Notes under the pieces: generated by a model | What the model was told of the DNA's origin: nothing | What the model saw: only the letters and a program-made list of their open reading frames with translations | Databases searched by the model: none | Made by a program: the position numbers and the translations under genes | NCBI GenBank assembly: GCA_017745075.1 | Contig: JAGIAD010000001.1 | Coordinates: 499,291 to 563,290 of the forward strand | Source: Sphingobacteriaceae bacterium | Lineage (GTDB): Bacteria; Bacteroidota; Bacteroidia; Sphingobacteriales; Sphingobacteriaceae | Reading direction: 5' to 3' | DNA: 64,000 nucleotides | Shown here: positions 48,638-58,153 of the stretch, piece by piece | How the letters are laid out: each line of letters begins with the position of its first letter | How positions within the stretch are numbered: the first letter of the stretch is position 1

Positions 48638-50398
48638 TTAACTTACCCGCTTCCCTTTCAATAACATATTCAGTGCATGGTCCAGTGTACCAGCCTTTTG
48701 CACTTCGCCTTCGTTTACAAAATAAATTTCATCGGCATTTTCGATGGTATTTAAACGGTGGGCAATAATCACCAATGTGGTTTCTTTCGAAAGTTTATTT
48801 AAAATACTACCCAAAAGCTGTTCGGTTATGGTATCGATGTTTGCCGTAGCTTCATCAAGAATCAACAGCTCAGGATTTCTAAGTACCGCACGCATAAAAG
48901 CAATCAGTTGTTTTTGGCCTAAACTGATGCTATCAGAACCAGAAGTAACCTGTGTATTTAATCCTTCATCAAATATGGCCAAAAGTGCATTTAAATTGGC
49001 TTCTTCGATGATTTTCTCCAGTTGTTCATCACTTACTTCCTTATATTGGCTGTTCCCGTATAAAATATTTTCTTTTACGGTTCCGGTAAATAAAAATGGT
49101 TCCTGCAATATAAACCCTATTTTTTGTGTTCGTTCTTCAGCAGAAAGCGACCTGATATCTTTACCATTTAATAAAACGGTTCCTTTTGTAGCGTCGTATA
49201 AACGCGAAATCAATGATGCAGTTGTGGTTTTTCCACCTCCGGTTGGCCCAATTAAGGCGTAAGTTTTGCCTTTTTCGAATTTCAAATTAATATTGTGCAG
49301 GATTTCTTTACTTTCATCATAAGAAAAATGTACATTTTTAAATTCCAGCAGGGCATCAGAGGTTATGGTTTCATTAGGCTCTATTTGTTTTAAATTGCTC
49401 TCAAGGGATAAAATCTGCGAAATCCTGTCCCAACCAGCCATTGCTACCTGAAAACTGGTCCAAAGTGCAGCCAATTGCCTTAACGGGTTATAAAAACTGG
49501 TGGTGTAAGCAATATAACTTACCAGTAAACCCAGGCTAAGGTTGCCTGTAGAAATTAAATGAATACCGAACAATAGGGTAATTAACTGTGCTGTACTTGA
49601 TAGCAAACCATAAACCGGTACAAAAATGTTGTTTGCCAAACCTGCACCAATTGCCGTTTTGTAGTTTTGATTATTCGCCTCGTTAAAACGTTTTCTAAAA
49701 TAATCTCTGCGGTTAAAAGCAATAATCACTTTAAAATTATTTAGACTTTCCTGAATTTCGGCACTCATACCGCCAACGCTCTTCAGGTTTTTAGCATTCT
49801 TTCCTTTTACCCATGGCGATAACGCAACAGTAAAAAGTACAATAACCACAGCGGGTGTCAGTGTAGCCGCCCCTAATTCTATGTTAATGGAAAGCAGGAA
49901 AATGCCTGCACCGATCATGGTTACAATGCTGCCGATAAACTGCATTAAGGATTGTGAGAAAAACTGGTTCAGTTTGTCGGTATCGTTATTTACCCTCGAA
50001 ATCAGATCGCCAGCCTTGTTCTGGTTAAAAAAGGAAACCGGGAGTTCCTGTAGCTTATTAAATATGGCATTACGCAAGGTGTAAAGCATCCGTTGCCCTA
50101 CTCCGCCCATCAACCTGGTTTGAGTATAACCCGTAGCCATGGCAATCATGTACATCACCAGCAGGATGCCGCCAAAAATAAGCACGCCATGAAATTGTTT
50201 GGTACGAATGTAAGTATCTACAGTATGACCGACCAATAACGGTCCCAAAAGCAATAAACCCGAATTGACCAAAATGGCAACCAAGGCCAGCCAAAGGGTT
50301 TTACGCTCGGCAGAAATCAGTTTTAGCAGGCTTTTCAGCGCCCTGTAAGTCGATTGCTTTTCCTGCCTGGAGCTAAGCTGGTTAAGATTGTAGTTCAT
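48638..50398 (-). CDS. ABC exporter subunit B (fused membrane and ATPase domains)
   Basis: A 586-residue half-transporter. Six membrane spans fill residues ~30-310, followed by an ATPase domain. Walker A is GPTGGGKTT, Walker B is LLILDEATANID with an intact catalytic Glu, and the H-loop is in IIAHRL. The signature is ISLGQ instead of LSGGQ. It pairs with subunit A, whose Walker B lacks the catalytic Glu, so both defects fall in the same composite ATP site. This is a BmrCD/TM287-288-type heterodimer. I start at the ATG 50398, which overlaps subunit A by 17 bases. Confidence 0.93.
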   Translation of the reverse strand: MNYNLNQLSSRQEKQSTYRALKSLLKLISAERKTLWLALVAILVNSGLLLLGPLLVGHTVDTYIRTKQFHGVLIFGGILLVMYMIAMATGYTQTRLMGGVGQRMLYTLRNAIFNKLQELPVSFFNQNKAGDLISRVNNDTDKLNQFFSQSLMQFIGSIVTMIGAGIFLLSINIELGAATLTPAVVIVLFTVALSPWVKGKNAKNLKSVGGMSAEIQESLNNFKVIIAFNRRDYFRKRFNEANNQNYKTAIGAGLANNIFVPVYGLLSSTAQLITLLFGIHLISTGNLSLGLLVSYIAYTTSFYNPLRQLAALWTSFQVAMAGWDRISQILSLESNLKQIEPNETITSDALLEFKNVHFSYDESKEILHNINLKFEKGKTYALIGPTGGGKTTTASLISRLYDATKGTVLLNGKDIRSLSAEERTQKIGFILQEPFLFTGTVKENILYGNSQYKEVSDEQLEKIIEEANLNALLAIFDEGLNTQVTSGSDSISLGQKQLIAFMRAVLRNPELLILDEATANIDTITEQLLGSILNKLSKETTLVIIAHRLNTIENADEIYFVNEGEVQKAGTLDHALNMLLKGKRVS

Positions 50399-52118
50399 AA
50401 TTACTGGTGCTCTGTTGTGAATTGTAAATCTGAACATATTCAGGACTGCTTTTTAACAGTTCCTGGTGGGTCCCTTCTGCAATGATTTCTCCCTGCATCA
50501 GCAAGATCACTTTATCATAATGTTCAACAGAAGCTATTTTTTGAGTAATGGAAATTAAAGTTAAACCAGGATAATTCTGCTGAATATTCTCCAAAATCTT
50601 TTTCTCTGTATTGGTGTCAACGCGGGCAGTAAAATCATCTAGTAATAAGATCTTCGGGTTTACGGACAAGGCTCTCGCCAGCATGATGCGTTGTTTTTGT
50701 CCGCCCGAAAGGCTATTCCCCCGTTCGGAAACAGTGGTATTTAACTGATCGGGCAAAGCAGCCACAAAATCTTTCAACTCGGCTGTTGCAATGGCTTTGG
50801 CCAGAGATTCATCTGTAACCGTATTACTGAAGGCAATATTCTCCCTGATGCTCATGTTAAACATAATACTATCCTGAAAAACAAAACCAACTTGTTTATG
50901 AAAATCTTCCTGTTTATATTGTTTAATCTCTTGTCCGTCGTATAATACAGATCCGGCATCAGCATCTATCAAACCTGTTAAAATATAAAGCAACTGGGTT
51001 TTTCCGGCAGCAGTGGGGCCGATAATGGCTGTTTTAGATCCAGCTTTGGCAGAAAAAGATACCGACTTTAAAACTGGTTTTTGTCCAAAACTCAAAGTAA
51101 TATCTTTCGCTTCCACATCGCCTTTTAAAGAAGTGCTTAACGTTCCGGGATGGTTAATTTCTGCTGCATTAAGTACACTTTCAATCCTTTGGTAAGAGGC
51201 TGTGGCCTGTGCAATAACATTGCTCATAAAACCAATTACTAAAATGGGGAATATGATAAGGGTAAGGTAACTGCTAAAAGCAGTAAACTCTCCAAGACTC
51301 ATGGAATTGGTGATTACGAAATGACCACCCAATACCAAAATACATAACCCGGCTAAATTGGCTGTGAAAACAATGACCGGAATTAAGGCAGCAAACATGC
51401 GGAGGATAGATATTCCCAAATCCCTTGCTTTCGCATTGGCATCTAAAAATTTGTGGTACTCCAGCATCTGCGAATTGATTACGCGGATCAGGGCCGAGCC
51501 CAAAATACTTTCGCTGATTACCTTATTAAGCCAATCGATTACTTCTCTGCTCTTTTTGAAAAGCACCTTTACCTTGCTTAATACATAAAAAAAAGCACCA
51601 CCGATAATCGGTACAATAGCGATTACGCAAAGCGCCAGTTTCCAGTTGATCATGAGCAACAGGATGCTTGCCCCGACAATTAAAAATATAGACGAGCAGA
51701 TGGAAACAATGGCCTGCGAAACAAACATTTTGATCGAATCGGTATCGGCAGTAAGGTTGGTAAGCAATTTAGAGGGATTGGCCTGGATAATATAAGCATG
51801 GCTTTGCCTCGAAATCTGATCAGAAAGCCTGGTCCTTAAATCTTTTGCTACACGTTCTGAAGCATAAGTCTGTACCATACTTTGTAAATAGGTAAAAATA
51901 AAAACCAATACGATGGCCAGCGAAAACTGGAACAGGATGTGTTTTAGATCGAAGGTATTCTTAGTATAAGAATCGATACCACTGGCAATAATTTTAGGTA
52001 AAAGCAAGTTGATACCGTTACTGAGCAGGGCAAAAAGGATCAGCAGAAAAATTAAGCCCTTATAATTTCCAAGTAAACTGAAAATACCCGGATTTTTGGC
52101 TTCTTTGGTTTTTTTCAT
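50382..52118 (-). CDS. ABC exporter subunit A (degenerate Walker B)
   Basis: A 578-residue half-transporter with six spans (KGLIFLLILFALLSNGINLLL onward) and an ATPase domain. Walker A is GPTAAGKTQ, the signature is canonical LSGGQKQR, and Walker B is ILLLDDFTARVD, with Asp where the catalytic Glu normally sits. It is first gene of the two-gene exporter operon. Substrates of such heterodimers include drugs and lipids; none is indicated here. Confidence 0.93.
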   Translation of the reverse strand: MKKTKEAKNPGIFSLLGNYKGLIFLLILFALLSNGINLLLPKIIASGIDSYTKNTFDLKHILFQFSLAIVLVFIFTYLQSMVQTYASERVAKDLRTRLSDQISRQSHAYIIQANPSKLLTNLTADTDSIKMFVSQAIVSICSSIFLIVGASILLLMINWKLALCVIAIVPIIGGAFFYVLSKVKVLFKKSREVIDWLNKVISESILGSALIRVINSQMLEYHKFLDANAKARDLGISILRMFAALIPVIVFTANLAGLCILVLGGHFVITNSMSLGEFTAFSSYLTLIIFPILVIGFMSNVIAQATASYQRIESVLNAAEINHPGTLSTSLKGDVEAKDITLSFGQKPVLKSVSFSAKAGSKTAIIGPTAAGKTQLLYILTGLIDADAGSVLYDGQEIKQYKQEDFHKQVGFVFQDSIMFNMSIRENIAFSNTVTDESLAKAIATAELKDFVAALPDQLNTTVSERGNSLSGGQKQRIMLARALSVNPKILLLDDFTARVDTNTEKKILENIQQNYPGLTLISITQKIASVEHYDKVILLMQGEIIAEGTHQELLKSSPEYVQIYNSQQSTSNYELQS

Positions 52119-52261
52119 ATCAATTGAAGATACCTTAATTTGTAGATCCCAAATTTAGTCCAAAGAAATGATTAATTGAGTAAATTATTGTATGAGAGAA
52201 TGTAATTTATTCGTAGGCATTTGCTACTCAAACTCAATCATTCTCTCATACAGGCATGCAA

Positions 52262-52864
52262 TTATTTACTCTCTTTCAGAACCATATCAATAGTAATGGC
52301 GGTGGCCACAATGGCTACTTTTTGGTTGCTTTCGGCATAACTGGGATCAATGGAAACATTGTATTTATCGGCCGTGGTAAAAATTTCTTTCAAAGCACCA
52401 GCCCATTTTTTACTGATTTTGCCCATTTCTACACCGGCATTATTGGTGATGGTAAAATTCCAGGCTTTCCAATCGCCTGATATTTTTGCAATTTCTTCTC
52501 CCGTTGCCGGACTCGAAATGGTAAAAGTTGGTTTGAAAAATTTAAACTTTTGTTTAATTATGCCTACTTCTATCCCTTGCGGATCGGTAACCGTAATTTT
52601 CGACATCCAAAAGGTCCAGCCTCTTGTAATGGTGGCCTGCAATTGATCGTTAGTATCTGTAATTTCAAGTTTAAAAGGCATCATCCGCTTATCGATTAAT
52701 AATGTTAAAGCCTTTTGCCAGCCCGAAATACGTTGTTTAATAATCCCGATCTGAGCGCCCTGATCGTTGTAAACTTTGTACTCATTCGCAAATTTTAAAA
52801 AGTTCACTTTCTCGTCAATAAAATATTCGTCGCTTAAAAAAAATGGAGGTATCTGCTTATTCAT
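52262..52864 (-). CDS. LURP-one/scramblase-like beta-barrel protein
   Basis: A 200-residue protein of the tubby-C/LURP-one/scramblase superfamily. Repeated strand pairs share a G-I-K pattern (QIGIIKQRISGWQKA, EVGIIKQKFKFFKP, EEIAKISGDWKAW, EMGKISKKWAGAL). The last strand plus buried helix is YNVSIDPSYAESNQKVAIVATAITIDMVL. That end segment (D-Y..V..A.AI.ID..L) is the hallmark of the superfamily. A lipid-facing or membrane-phospholipid role is possible. Monocistronic. Confidence 0.78.
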   Translation of the reverse strand: MNKQIPPFFLSDEYFIDEKVNFLKFANEYKVYNDQGAQIGIIKQRISGWQKALTLLIDKRMMPFKLEITDTNDQLQATITRGWTFWMSKITVTDPQGIEVGIIKQKFKFFKPTFTISSPATGEEIAKISGDWKAWNFTITNNAGVEMGKISKKWAGALKEIFTTADKYNVSIDPSYAESNQKVAIVATAITIDMVLKESK

Positions 52865-53482
52865 TCTGTTGATATGTTTTTAGATAAGCCGCTAAAATAT
52901 ATATTTTTTTTCATTGGCAGTTCACGTAACTGCTAGGGTTCGTTATTGCGAGAAAGCTTTTCAGTCAAAGAAGCATCGCCCCGGTGCTGTCATTCTGAAC
53001 ATAGTGAAGAATCTTATCAAAAGGAACACCAGCACTACAGAAAACACTTTAAAAAGCCTCTTCCATTCACAATTTAGATCCATCACTACCATTGACATTA
53101 TTTGGTAACTCATTAATATTTAAAACATTACCTTTCTGCTTACATTTCCGCCCCGCTAGGCCATAGCACAGCATCTCCGTTTCACTTAAATCCGGCCTAA
53201 CAAATTTTTCGGACTGCACTGTTCTAGCCATGCCACTGGCTTTAGAAGAAAAATTTTCAGCCGGCATTTTTTGTTTCTTTTTAATGCCAAAAAGAAAGAG
53301 CCCTTCGGCGGCGGCGAGCCGAGGCAAGACTGCGCCGTAGGGTGAAAAACCCCACTCATATTGATTTTATACAATAAATTATCCTCCAGGATGACAAATA
53401 AGCCCAGAAAAACCAATTTGCAGCTAAACATTGCTACCTTTGCAGTAAAAGCCATTGAAGAAAATGGCTAAACCCCAATAAA
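52865..53482. other. Intergenic region with repeat fragments, no gene recognised
   Basis: A 618-base gap. It contains a GTCATTCTGAACATAGTGAAGAAT half-palindrome at about 52988 and a GGCATT/AATGCC hairpin near 53264-53290. A G/C-rich stretch (CGGCGGCGGCGAGCCGAGG, about 53310) is unlike its surroundings. Open frames of 86-89 codons on the minus strand show no domain and cross these repeats. The last ~40 bases should contain the cvfB promoter. Confidence 0.4.
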
Positions 53483-54328
53483 ATGATTGAAATAGGTAAA
53501 TACAACGAGTTAAGGATTGTAAGTAAAACAGAAGCAGGATTAAACTTAACCGACGGCGATAAACTGGTTATCCTCCCCTACCAATATGTACCAAAAGGCG
53601 TAGAAATCGGCGATAATATAAACGTTTTTGTTTTTATACAAAAAGATGGCCGCCTAACCGGAACCACCCAGAAAGCCTATGCCGAAGTTGGCGATTTTGC
53701 TTTCTTAAAAGTAGTTTCGGACGGCGATGATGGCGTTTTTATGGATCTGGGGATCGATAAAGACGTGTACGTACCCAACCGCGAACAAAAAAGGCCAATG
53801 CAGAAAGGCTATAAGTATGCAGTATACCTTTATTTGGATGAAAATAACGGTCGCTTACTGGCATCTTCTAAATTGTACGATTTTGTGGAAGAAGACGGCT
53901 TCGATTTTGAAGAAGGTGATGAAGTAAGCTTGCTGATCACTGAAGAAACAGATCTTGGCTACAATGCCATTATCAATAACACCTACATTGGTTTACTTTA
54001 CAATAACGAGGTTTTCCATGACGTTCAACCCGGCGAAAGGCGTAAAGGCTGGATCAAGAAAATCCGCGTAGAAGGCAAGATCGATCTAACCCTGCAACCC
54101 AGCGGTTATGGTCATATCCTCGATTCGAAAGAGATGGTGTTAAGAGAACTGAAAAAAAGTGGAGGTGTAATTGAACTGGGCGATAAAAGTTCTCCCGAAG
54201 ATATTTATCACCGTTTCCAGATCAGCAAAAGTGCTTTCAAAAAAACGATCGGATCATTGTACAAAGAACGTTTGATTGTTCTTTCAGACGATTCGATCAG
54301 ACTAATTACAGACGACGAAGCTGAATGA
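53483..54328 (+). CDS. cvfB: S1-domain RNA-binding protein CvfB
   Basis: A 281-residue protein with three S1-like OB domains. The first is at residues 1-65 (IGKYNELRIVSKTEAGLNLTDG). The second, at 66-140, contains FLKVVSDGDDGVFMDLGIDKDVYVP. The third lies at ~145-215. A C-terminal winged helix (YHRFQISKSAFKKTIGSLYKERLI) follows. In Firmicutes CvfB binds RNA and affects virulence genes; in Bacteroidota its role is not defined. Monocistronic, with a dispersed repeat after it. Confidence 0.9.
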   Translation: MIEIGKYNELRIVSKTEAGLNLTDGDKLVILPYQYVPKGVEIGDNINVFVFIQKDGRLTGTTQKAYAEVGDFAFLKVVSDGDDGVFMDLGIDKDVYVPNREQKRPMQKGYKYAVYLYLDENNGRLLASSKLYDFVEEDGFDFEEGDEVSLLITEETDLGYNAIINNTYIGLLYNNEVFHDVQPGERRKGWIKKIRVEGKIDLTLQPSGYGHILDSKEMVLRELKKSGGVIELGDKSSPEDIYHRFQISKSAFKKTIGSLYKERLIVLSDDSIRLITDDEAE

Positions 54329-54351
54329 TAATAAAATCAACATCATAAAAA

Positions 54352-54478
54352 TCGTCAATTGCGAGTGGAGTGCAACGCTGTCGAGAACCACGGTTGCTCA
54401 GCGAAGCTAAATCTGTCTCTATAGATTTCTCCATTTCGCTGCCGGCAAAACCGGCTGGCTCCAGTCGAAAGGACGATT
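54352..54478. repeat. Long dispersed inverted-repeat element related to 7425-7508
   Basis: It begins GTCAATTGCGAGTGGAGTGC and ends CCAGTCGAAAGGAC, with nested complementary parts (AGATTTCTCC/GGAG..., GCCGGCAAAACCGGC). GAGTGCAACG and GTCGAGAA are shared with 7425-7508. It fills the gap between cvfB and the next gene. Confidence 0.65.
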
Positions 54479-54517
54479 CTTGTATAGGGTCTGTCAATGG
54501 TTGCGGAACCGAAGGAT

Positions 54518-55189
54518 TTAATTCAGGTTAAATTTATCGCTATGAATCTTAACCGCATTTGAAGCCGAAATAATGGCCAGGATCATAATTCCGATCACAA
54601 TAGCTAAAATAACCTGCAATGTAGAATATACTTTCGTGCCCGAAACAAAAATCTTCGAACCTTTAATCAGGTCGTTACCCACTTTAGATTGTATTTTAAT
54701 CAAGGCCGATAGCTTGGCCAATGTCTGATCAGCTGCATTTTTACCCATCGACTCATAAACTATTCTTCCTTCAGCACCTGCCAAGTTTAATATTTTAGCT
54801 TCCAGGCCCTGTTGAACAAGTAATGCCTTTTTAAATTCATTTAAAAAACTTTTTTCCTGTTTTACCAATAAAGTAAGTTCATATTTATTGATCACAGAAT
54901 CGATGTTACGGTTATGTTTATTCATTTTCACAAGTGCCGTTGTGCCCTGTGAAATATTGTTTCCAAATACTGCTTCCTGAAGAATCGCATTTTTATGGTA
55001 TAAATTTTCAGCAATGAAATATAAATCCGTAGCCGGAACAAGCCTATCGTTATACATCGAAATAAACGCTTCATTGATTTTCTCTACACTTTTATCTTCC
55101 AAAAAACGGATCAGTAAGGTGCAGCACATGATACATAAAAGTAAGAAAGCAATTTTAAGCTTATTTTTAAGGCTAAAAGCAAATTTCAT
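54518..55189 (-). CDS. Four-helix-bundle sensor protein (4HB_MCP-like) without signalling domain
   Basis: 223 residues: an N-terminal membrane helix (KIAFLLLCIMCCTLLIRFL), a ~150-residue helical periplasmic domain (SMYNDRLVPATDLYFIAENLYHKN is the typical 4HB_MCP start) and a second membrane helix (LQVILAIVIGIMILAIISA). The chain then ends after ~13 residues. In chemoreceptors and kinases this is the ligand-sensing half; here no HAMP, MA or kinase domain follows. It could work through a partner or be a remnant. Confidence 0.8.
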   Translation of the reverse strand: MKFAFSLKNKLKIAFLLLCIMCCTLLIRFLEDKSVEKINEAFISMYNDRLVPATDLYFIAENLYHKNAILQEAVFGNNISQGTTALVKMNKHNRNIDSVINKYELTLLVKQEKSFLNEFKKALLVQQGLEAKILNLAGAEGRIVYESMGKNAADQTLAKLSALIKIQSKVGNDLIKGSKIFVSGTKVYSTLQVILAIVIGIMILAIISASNAVKIHSDKFNLN

Positions 55190-55367
55190 ATATAATTTGG
55201 TTAGTAAGTCTGACTATAAAAGCGCAGATAAATAAAATTAAGGCATCGTGATTATCTTATTTTCCTTGTGCACCATATAAAGGCAGGAGAACAAAAAATT
55301 GTGCTTTAGTGTCTTCGTGGTGATCTATTAACAATCGGTGTTATCTTTATTCCGGTGTAATCATCCT

Positions 55368-56801
55368 CTAAAAATAATCCTCCAACGCTGTCTTAGCAAA
55401 AAGCTGTGGTGCAAAATTCACTAAATATAACTCTTTTTTCGCACGGGTTACAGCTGTATATAACCAGCGGAGAAAATCCAGGTCAATCATGTCTTCAGTA
55501 AGATAACCCTGATCGGCAAAAACGGCATCCCATTGTCCACCCTGTGCCTTATGGCAGGTTACCGCATAAGCAAACTTAATCTGCAGCGCGTTGTAAAAAG
55601 GGTCGGCTTTAATGGCCAACATCCGCTGCCTCTTATTTGCTATATGTTCATAATCTTCGTTCAACCCATCAAAAAGTTGCTTGTTCTGCTCATAAGGCAA
55701 GTTGGCACTCTCCAAATTCAGGGTATCCAGCATAACCTTGCAAGTGATCTGTCCGGCAGCAGGGAAATCCATAAACTCTAAAGTGGCATCAGCAAAACGG
55801 AAGCCATAACGCTCTTCCTCTCCCCTTACGCGGATCACTTTAGCCATATCGCCATTGGCTATAAAAGCGGTATCTTCATTATCAGGTAGCCAGAAATAAT
55901 TGTTCCGTACTACCATAATCTGATCGCCCCCGGTTAACTCCTCTTCGCGGTATAATAACCTTGCCCTAATCTGCTGGTTATACACATTTGCAGATTTATT
56001 GGAACGGCAAACCACCAATGTGTTTTCCATTCCAAATTTTCGGTAGGCGTATTCCAAACCTTCTACCAAACGTGCACCAGGCATATTATAAATATCACTG
56101 TAGTTTTTAGTCAGGAATTTAGGCAAGGGATTTTCCGGATTTTTGGCAATCTGGTTCCTGAGCATGGTAGCATTGGCTAAAATGCCCGATTTTTTCCCCT
56201 GCCGTACTACTTCTTTCAATTCGACCGACGATACCGTTAAGGCAAATTTATCTTTTAGGTATTGCTCGTTCAATGCCGGGCTATCTATACTCCCCACAGG
56301 GGGTAACTGTGCCGTATCACCTACAAAAAGCAGGAAACAGTTTTTAGAATTATACACAAATTCCAGCAGATCTCTCAATATCGAAGAACCCGTTTCATTA
56401 AACTCATCGGCAATCATCGAAGACTCATCGATAATGAACAATGTATTTTCGGATAGATTTGGCGCCAGCTGAAACTGCATTTCGGGCGATGCGGCAGAGC
56501 GTTTCCTGTAAATCCGTTTATGGATGGTTAATGCTTTCCGGTACGAATACTGGCTCATCACCTTTGCCGCCCTTCCCGTTGGCGCAAGCAATTCGCTGCG
56601 CAGGTTAAATTTAGCCAGCACCTTAACCAGGGCCGCTACAGAAGTCGTTTTACCTGTGCCCGCATAACCTTTCAACACAAAACAGCGGTATTCATCTTCC
56701 TGTTGGAGAAACACCGACATCCGCTCGCAAAAAAGCAATTGCTCTTTGGTTGGTGTGTGTTCATATGCAGAAGCAATAAGCTGGCTTTTATCCTGGATCA
56801 T
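55368..56801 (-). CDS. RecD-like ATP-dependent DNA helicase
   Basis: A 477-residue superfamily 1B helicase. GYAGTGKTTSV (residues ~45-55) is motif I, FIIDESSMI motif II, FVGDTAQLPPVG motif III, and VTCHKAQGGQWDAVF with WLYTAVTRAKKELYLV motifs V-VI. It is shorter than RecD2 and lacks its N-terminal extension, as in Bacteroidota AAA_30/UvrD_C_2 proteins. A role in DNA repair or replication restart is likely. Monocistronic. Confidence 0.92.
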   Translation of the reverse strand: MIQDKSQLIASAYEHTPTKEQLLFCERMSVFLQQEDEYRCFVLKGYAGTGKTTSVAALVKVLAKFNLRSELLAPTGRAAKVMSQYSYRKALTIHKRIYRKRSAASPEMQFQLAPNLSENTLFIIDESSMIADEFNETGSSILRDLLEFVYNSKNCFLLFVGDTAQLPPVGSIDSPALNEQYLKDKFALTVSSVELKEVVRQGKKSGILANATMLRNQIAKNPENPLPKFLTKNYSDIYNMPGARLVEGLEYAYRKFGMENTLVVCRSNKSANVYNQQIRARLLYREEELTGGDQIMVVRNNYFWLPDNEDTAFIANGDMAKVIRVRGEEERYGFRFADATLEFMDFPAAGQITCKVMLDTLNLESANLPYEQNKQLFDGLNEDYEHIANKRQRMLAIKADPFYNALQIKFAYAVTCHKAQGGQWDAVFADQGYLTEDMIDLDFLRWLYTAVTRAKKELYLVNFAPQLFAKTALEDYF

Positions 56802-56928
56802 TTAGGGTTAATGGTATAAATTGGTTAACAGGTTAACTGTTTATACGGTTTAGCAGGCAAAGATAGTGCTCTTTTCTAAGTGCTCCTTACCTGAGCAATA
56901 AAACAAAGTAACAATTAAGCAATTTAAA

Positions 56929-58068
56929 CTACAGAAGTAATGTTTCAATGCGATGTGCCATTACCATATTTTGCTTTTTGCTGTAGCTGAAAATGGTAAA
57001 ATGACCATCCTGCGAAGCTACAAACCCAATAGATTGCGGTTGATCGTTCACGAACTGCGCGACAGAAAAATGCCTCGTACCACCCAGCTGACCAGGATAT
57101 AAAATCTTATCTTCCCCACCAACAATAGGTTCTGAAAAAGCAATCTGCTCTACGGTAGGTTTCCCCTTTGCTCGGCCAATTTTGGCGCCAAAAGCTATCA
57201 GATCAAACTCTTCGTTGATAATTGTTGCACCATCAACAGCAGTTAAACCAGCCAAATGTTCTACTTCGCGGCGGACAGCACTCTGCGAGAAAATTTCGCT
57301 CTGATTTCCGCTCTGTTTTGCAAGGTTTGATAATCCACAAAATGGAGGTTCTACCAAGTATTGTATCGGGTGGATAATCGATTCCTCCCATTTCGTGTCA
57401 CCTTTAGGCACAATCAACAAGGCCCCACCCCTGCCATGCGCACGCATAGATACCGAAAACTGGATGAGAATATTGATCGGATCGTTCCAGCTGGCCAAAA
57501 CGGTTAAATCCAACAGGGCCTGTAAAATCGGCGGACAATCCCTATTGGTACAGCTCCTGTCATCAACAATGCGGATCTGCTCGCCCTTTAATACTGCCAC
57601 ATTGGTAAATTTACCGATACCATAAATCCGGCGGTGTTTAATTACAATTAAGCCAGGTTCAGAAACATCCACCACAAAGCAGAAGTTGGGAATATTTAAG
57701 GTGGTACCCCAGATATAAAGTTCACCATCTTCCTCCCAAACTCCAAGGTGTATACCAGACCGTTCTATTCCGGGTGCAATTTTTGTTAAAGTATTGGCAT
57801 TTAAGGGCAATCTCTTTGCAAAAACCAACGGTTTAGAAGTTTGCGAGGGTTGTAAAAATGCAATCGAAATCCTCGGAGAATGCCCTTCCTCCTTACGCAG
57901 GCTGCTCCAAAAAGCAACATCTATAATTGCTTCAATAATTCCCTGGCTAGGTTGAGTAGCCAAATCTATCTCACCCTGTGCAATTGCATTTTTGTGTAGT
58001 TTAATAAAATGTTGCTCAATGGTTGCTGCAATGGTGTTTGCTGCTTTATAGGTAGGCCTGTAACTCAT
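56929..58068 (-). CDS. Diadenylate-cyclase-like (DAC/DisA_N) protein with N-terminal sensor domain
   Basis: 379 residues. Residues ~240-360 match the DAC fold: REVEHLAGLTAVDGATIINEEFDLIAFGAKI contains the DGA motif (279-281), and LGGTRHFSVAQFV (329-340) corresponds to the GTRHR motif. Phe stands where the second Arg is usual, so activity may be altered. Residues 1-~230 form a separate alpha/beta domain of the kind seen fused to DAC in Bacteroidota. If active, it would make c-di-AMP from ATP. The gene stands alone next to a long tandem-repeat array. Confidence 0.72.
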   Translation of the reverse strand: MSYRPTYKAANTIAATIEQHFIKLHKNAIAQGEIDLATQPSQGIIEAIIDVAFWSSLRKEEGHSPRISIAFLQPSQTSKPLVFAKRLPLNANTLTKIAPGIERSGIHLGVWEEDGELYIWGTTLNIPNFCFVVDVSEPGLIVIKHRRIYGIGKFTNVAVLKGEQIRIVDDRSCTNRDCPPILQALLDLTVLASWNDPINILIQFSVSMRAHGRGGALLIVPKGDTKWEESIIHPIQYLVEPPFCGLSNLAKQSGNQSEIFSQSAVRREVEHLAGLTAVDGATIINEEFDLIAFGAKIGRAKGKPTVEQIAFSEPIVGGEDKILYPGQLGGTRHFSVAQFVNDQPQSIGFVASQDGHFTIFSYSKKQNMVMAHRIETLLL

Positions 58069-58153
58069 GTCCCGAATTTAAGCCGAATATTTGATTTTTG
58101 AGCAGGCAAAAGGTTTGATTTTGGTAAAAAAATTGCTTCAATAACCTGTTTAT

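Noticed and set aside
53067..53455. Overlapping minus-strand open frames of 86 and 89 codons
   Set aside because: They overlap each other in different frames, cross repeat fragments and show no recognisable domain.
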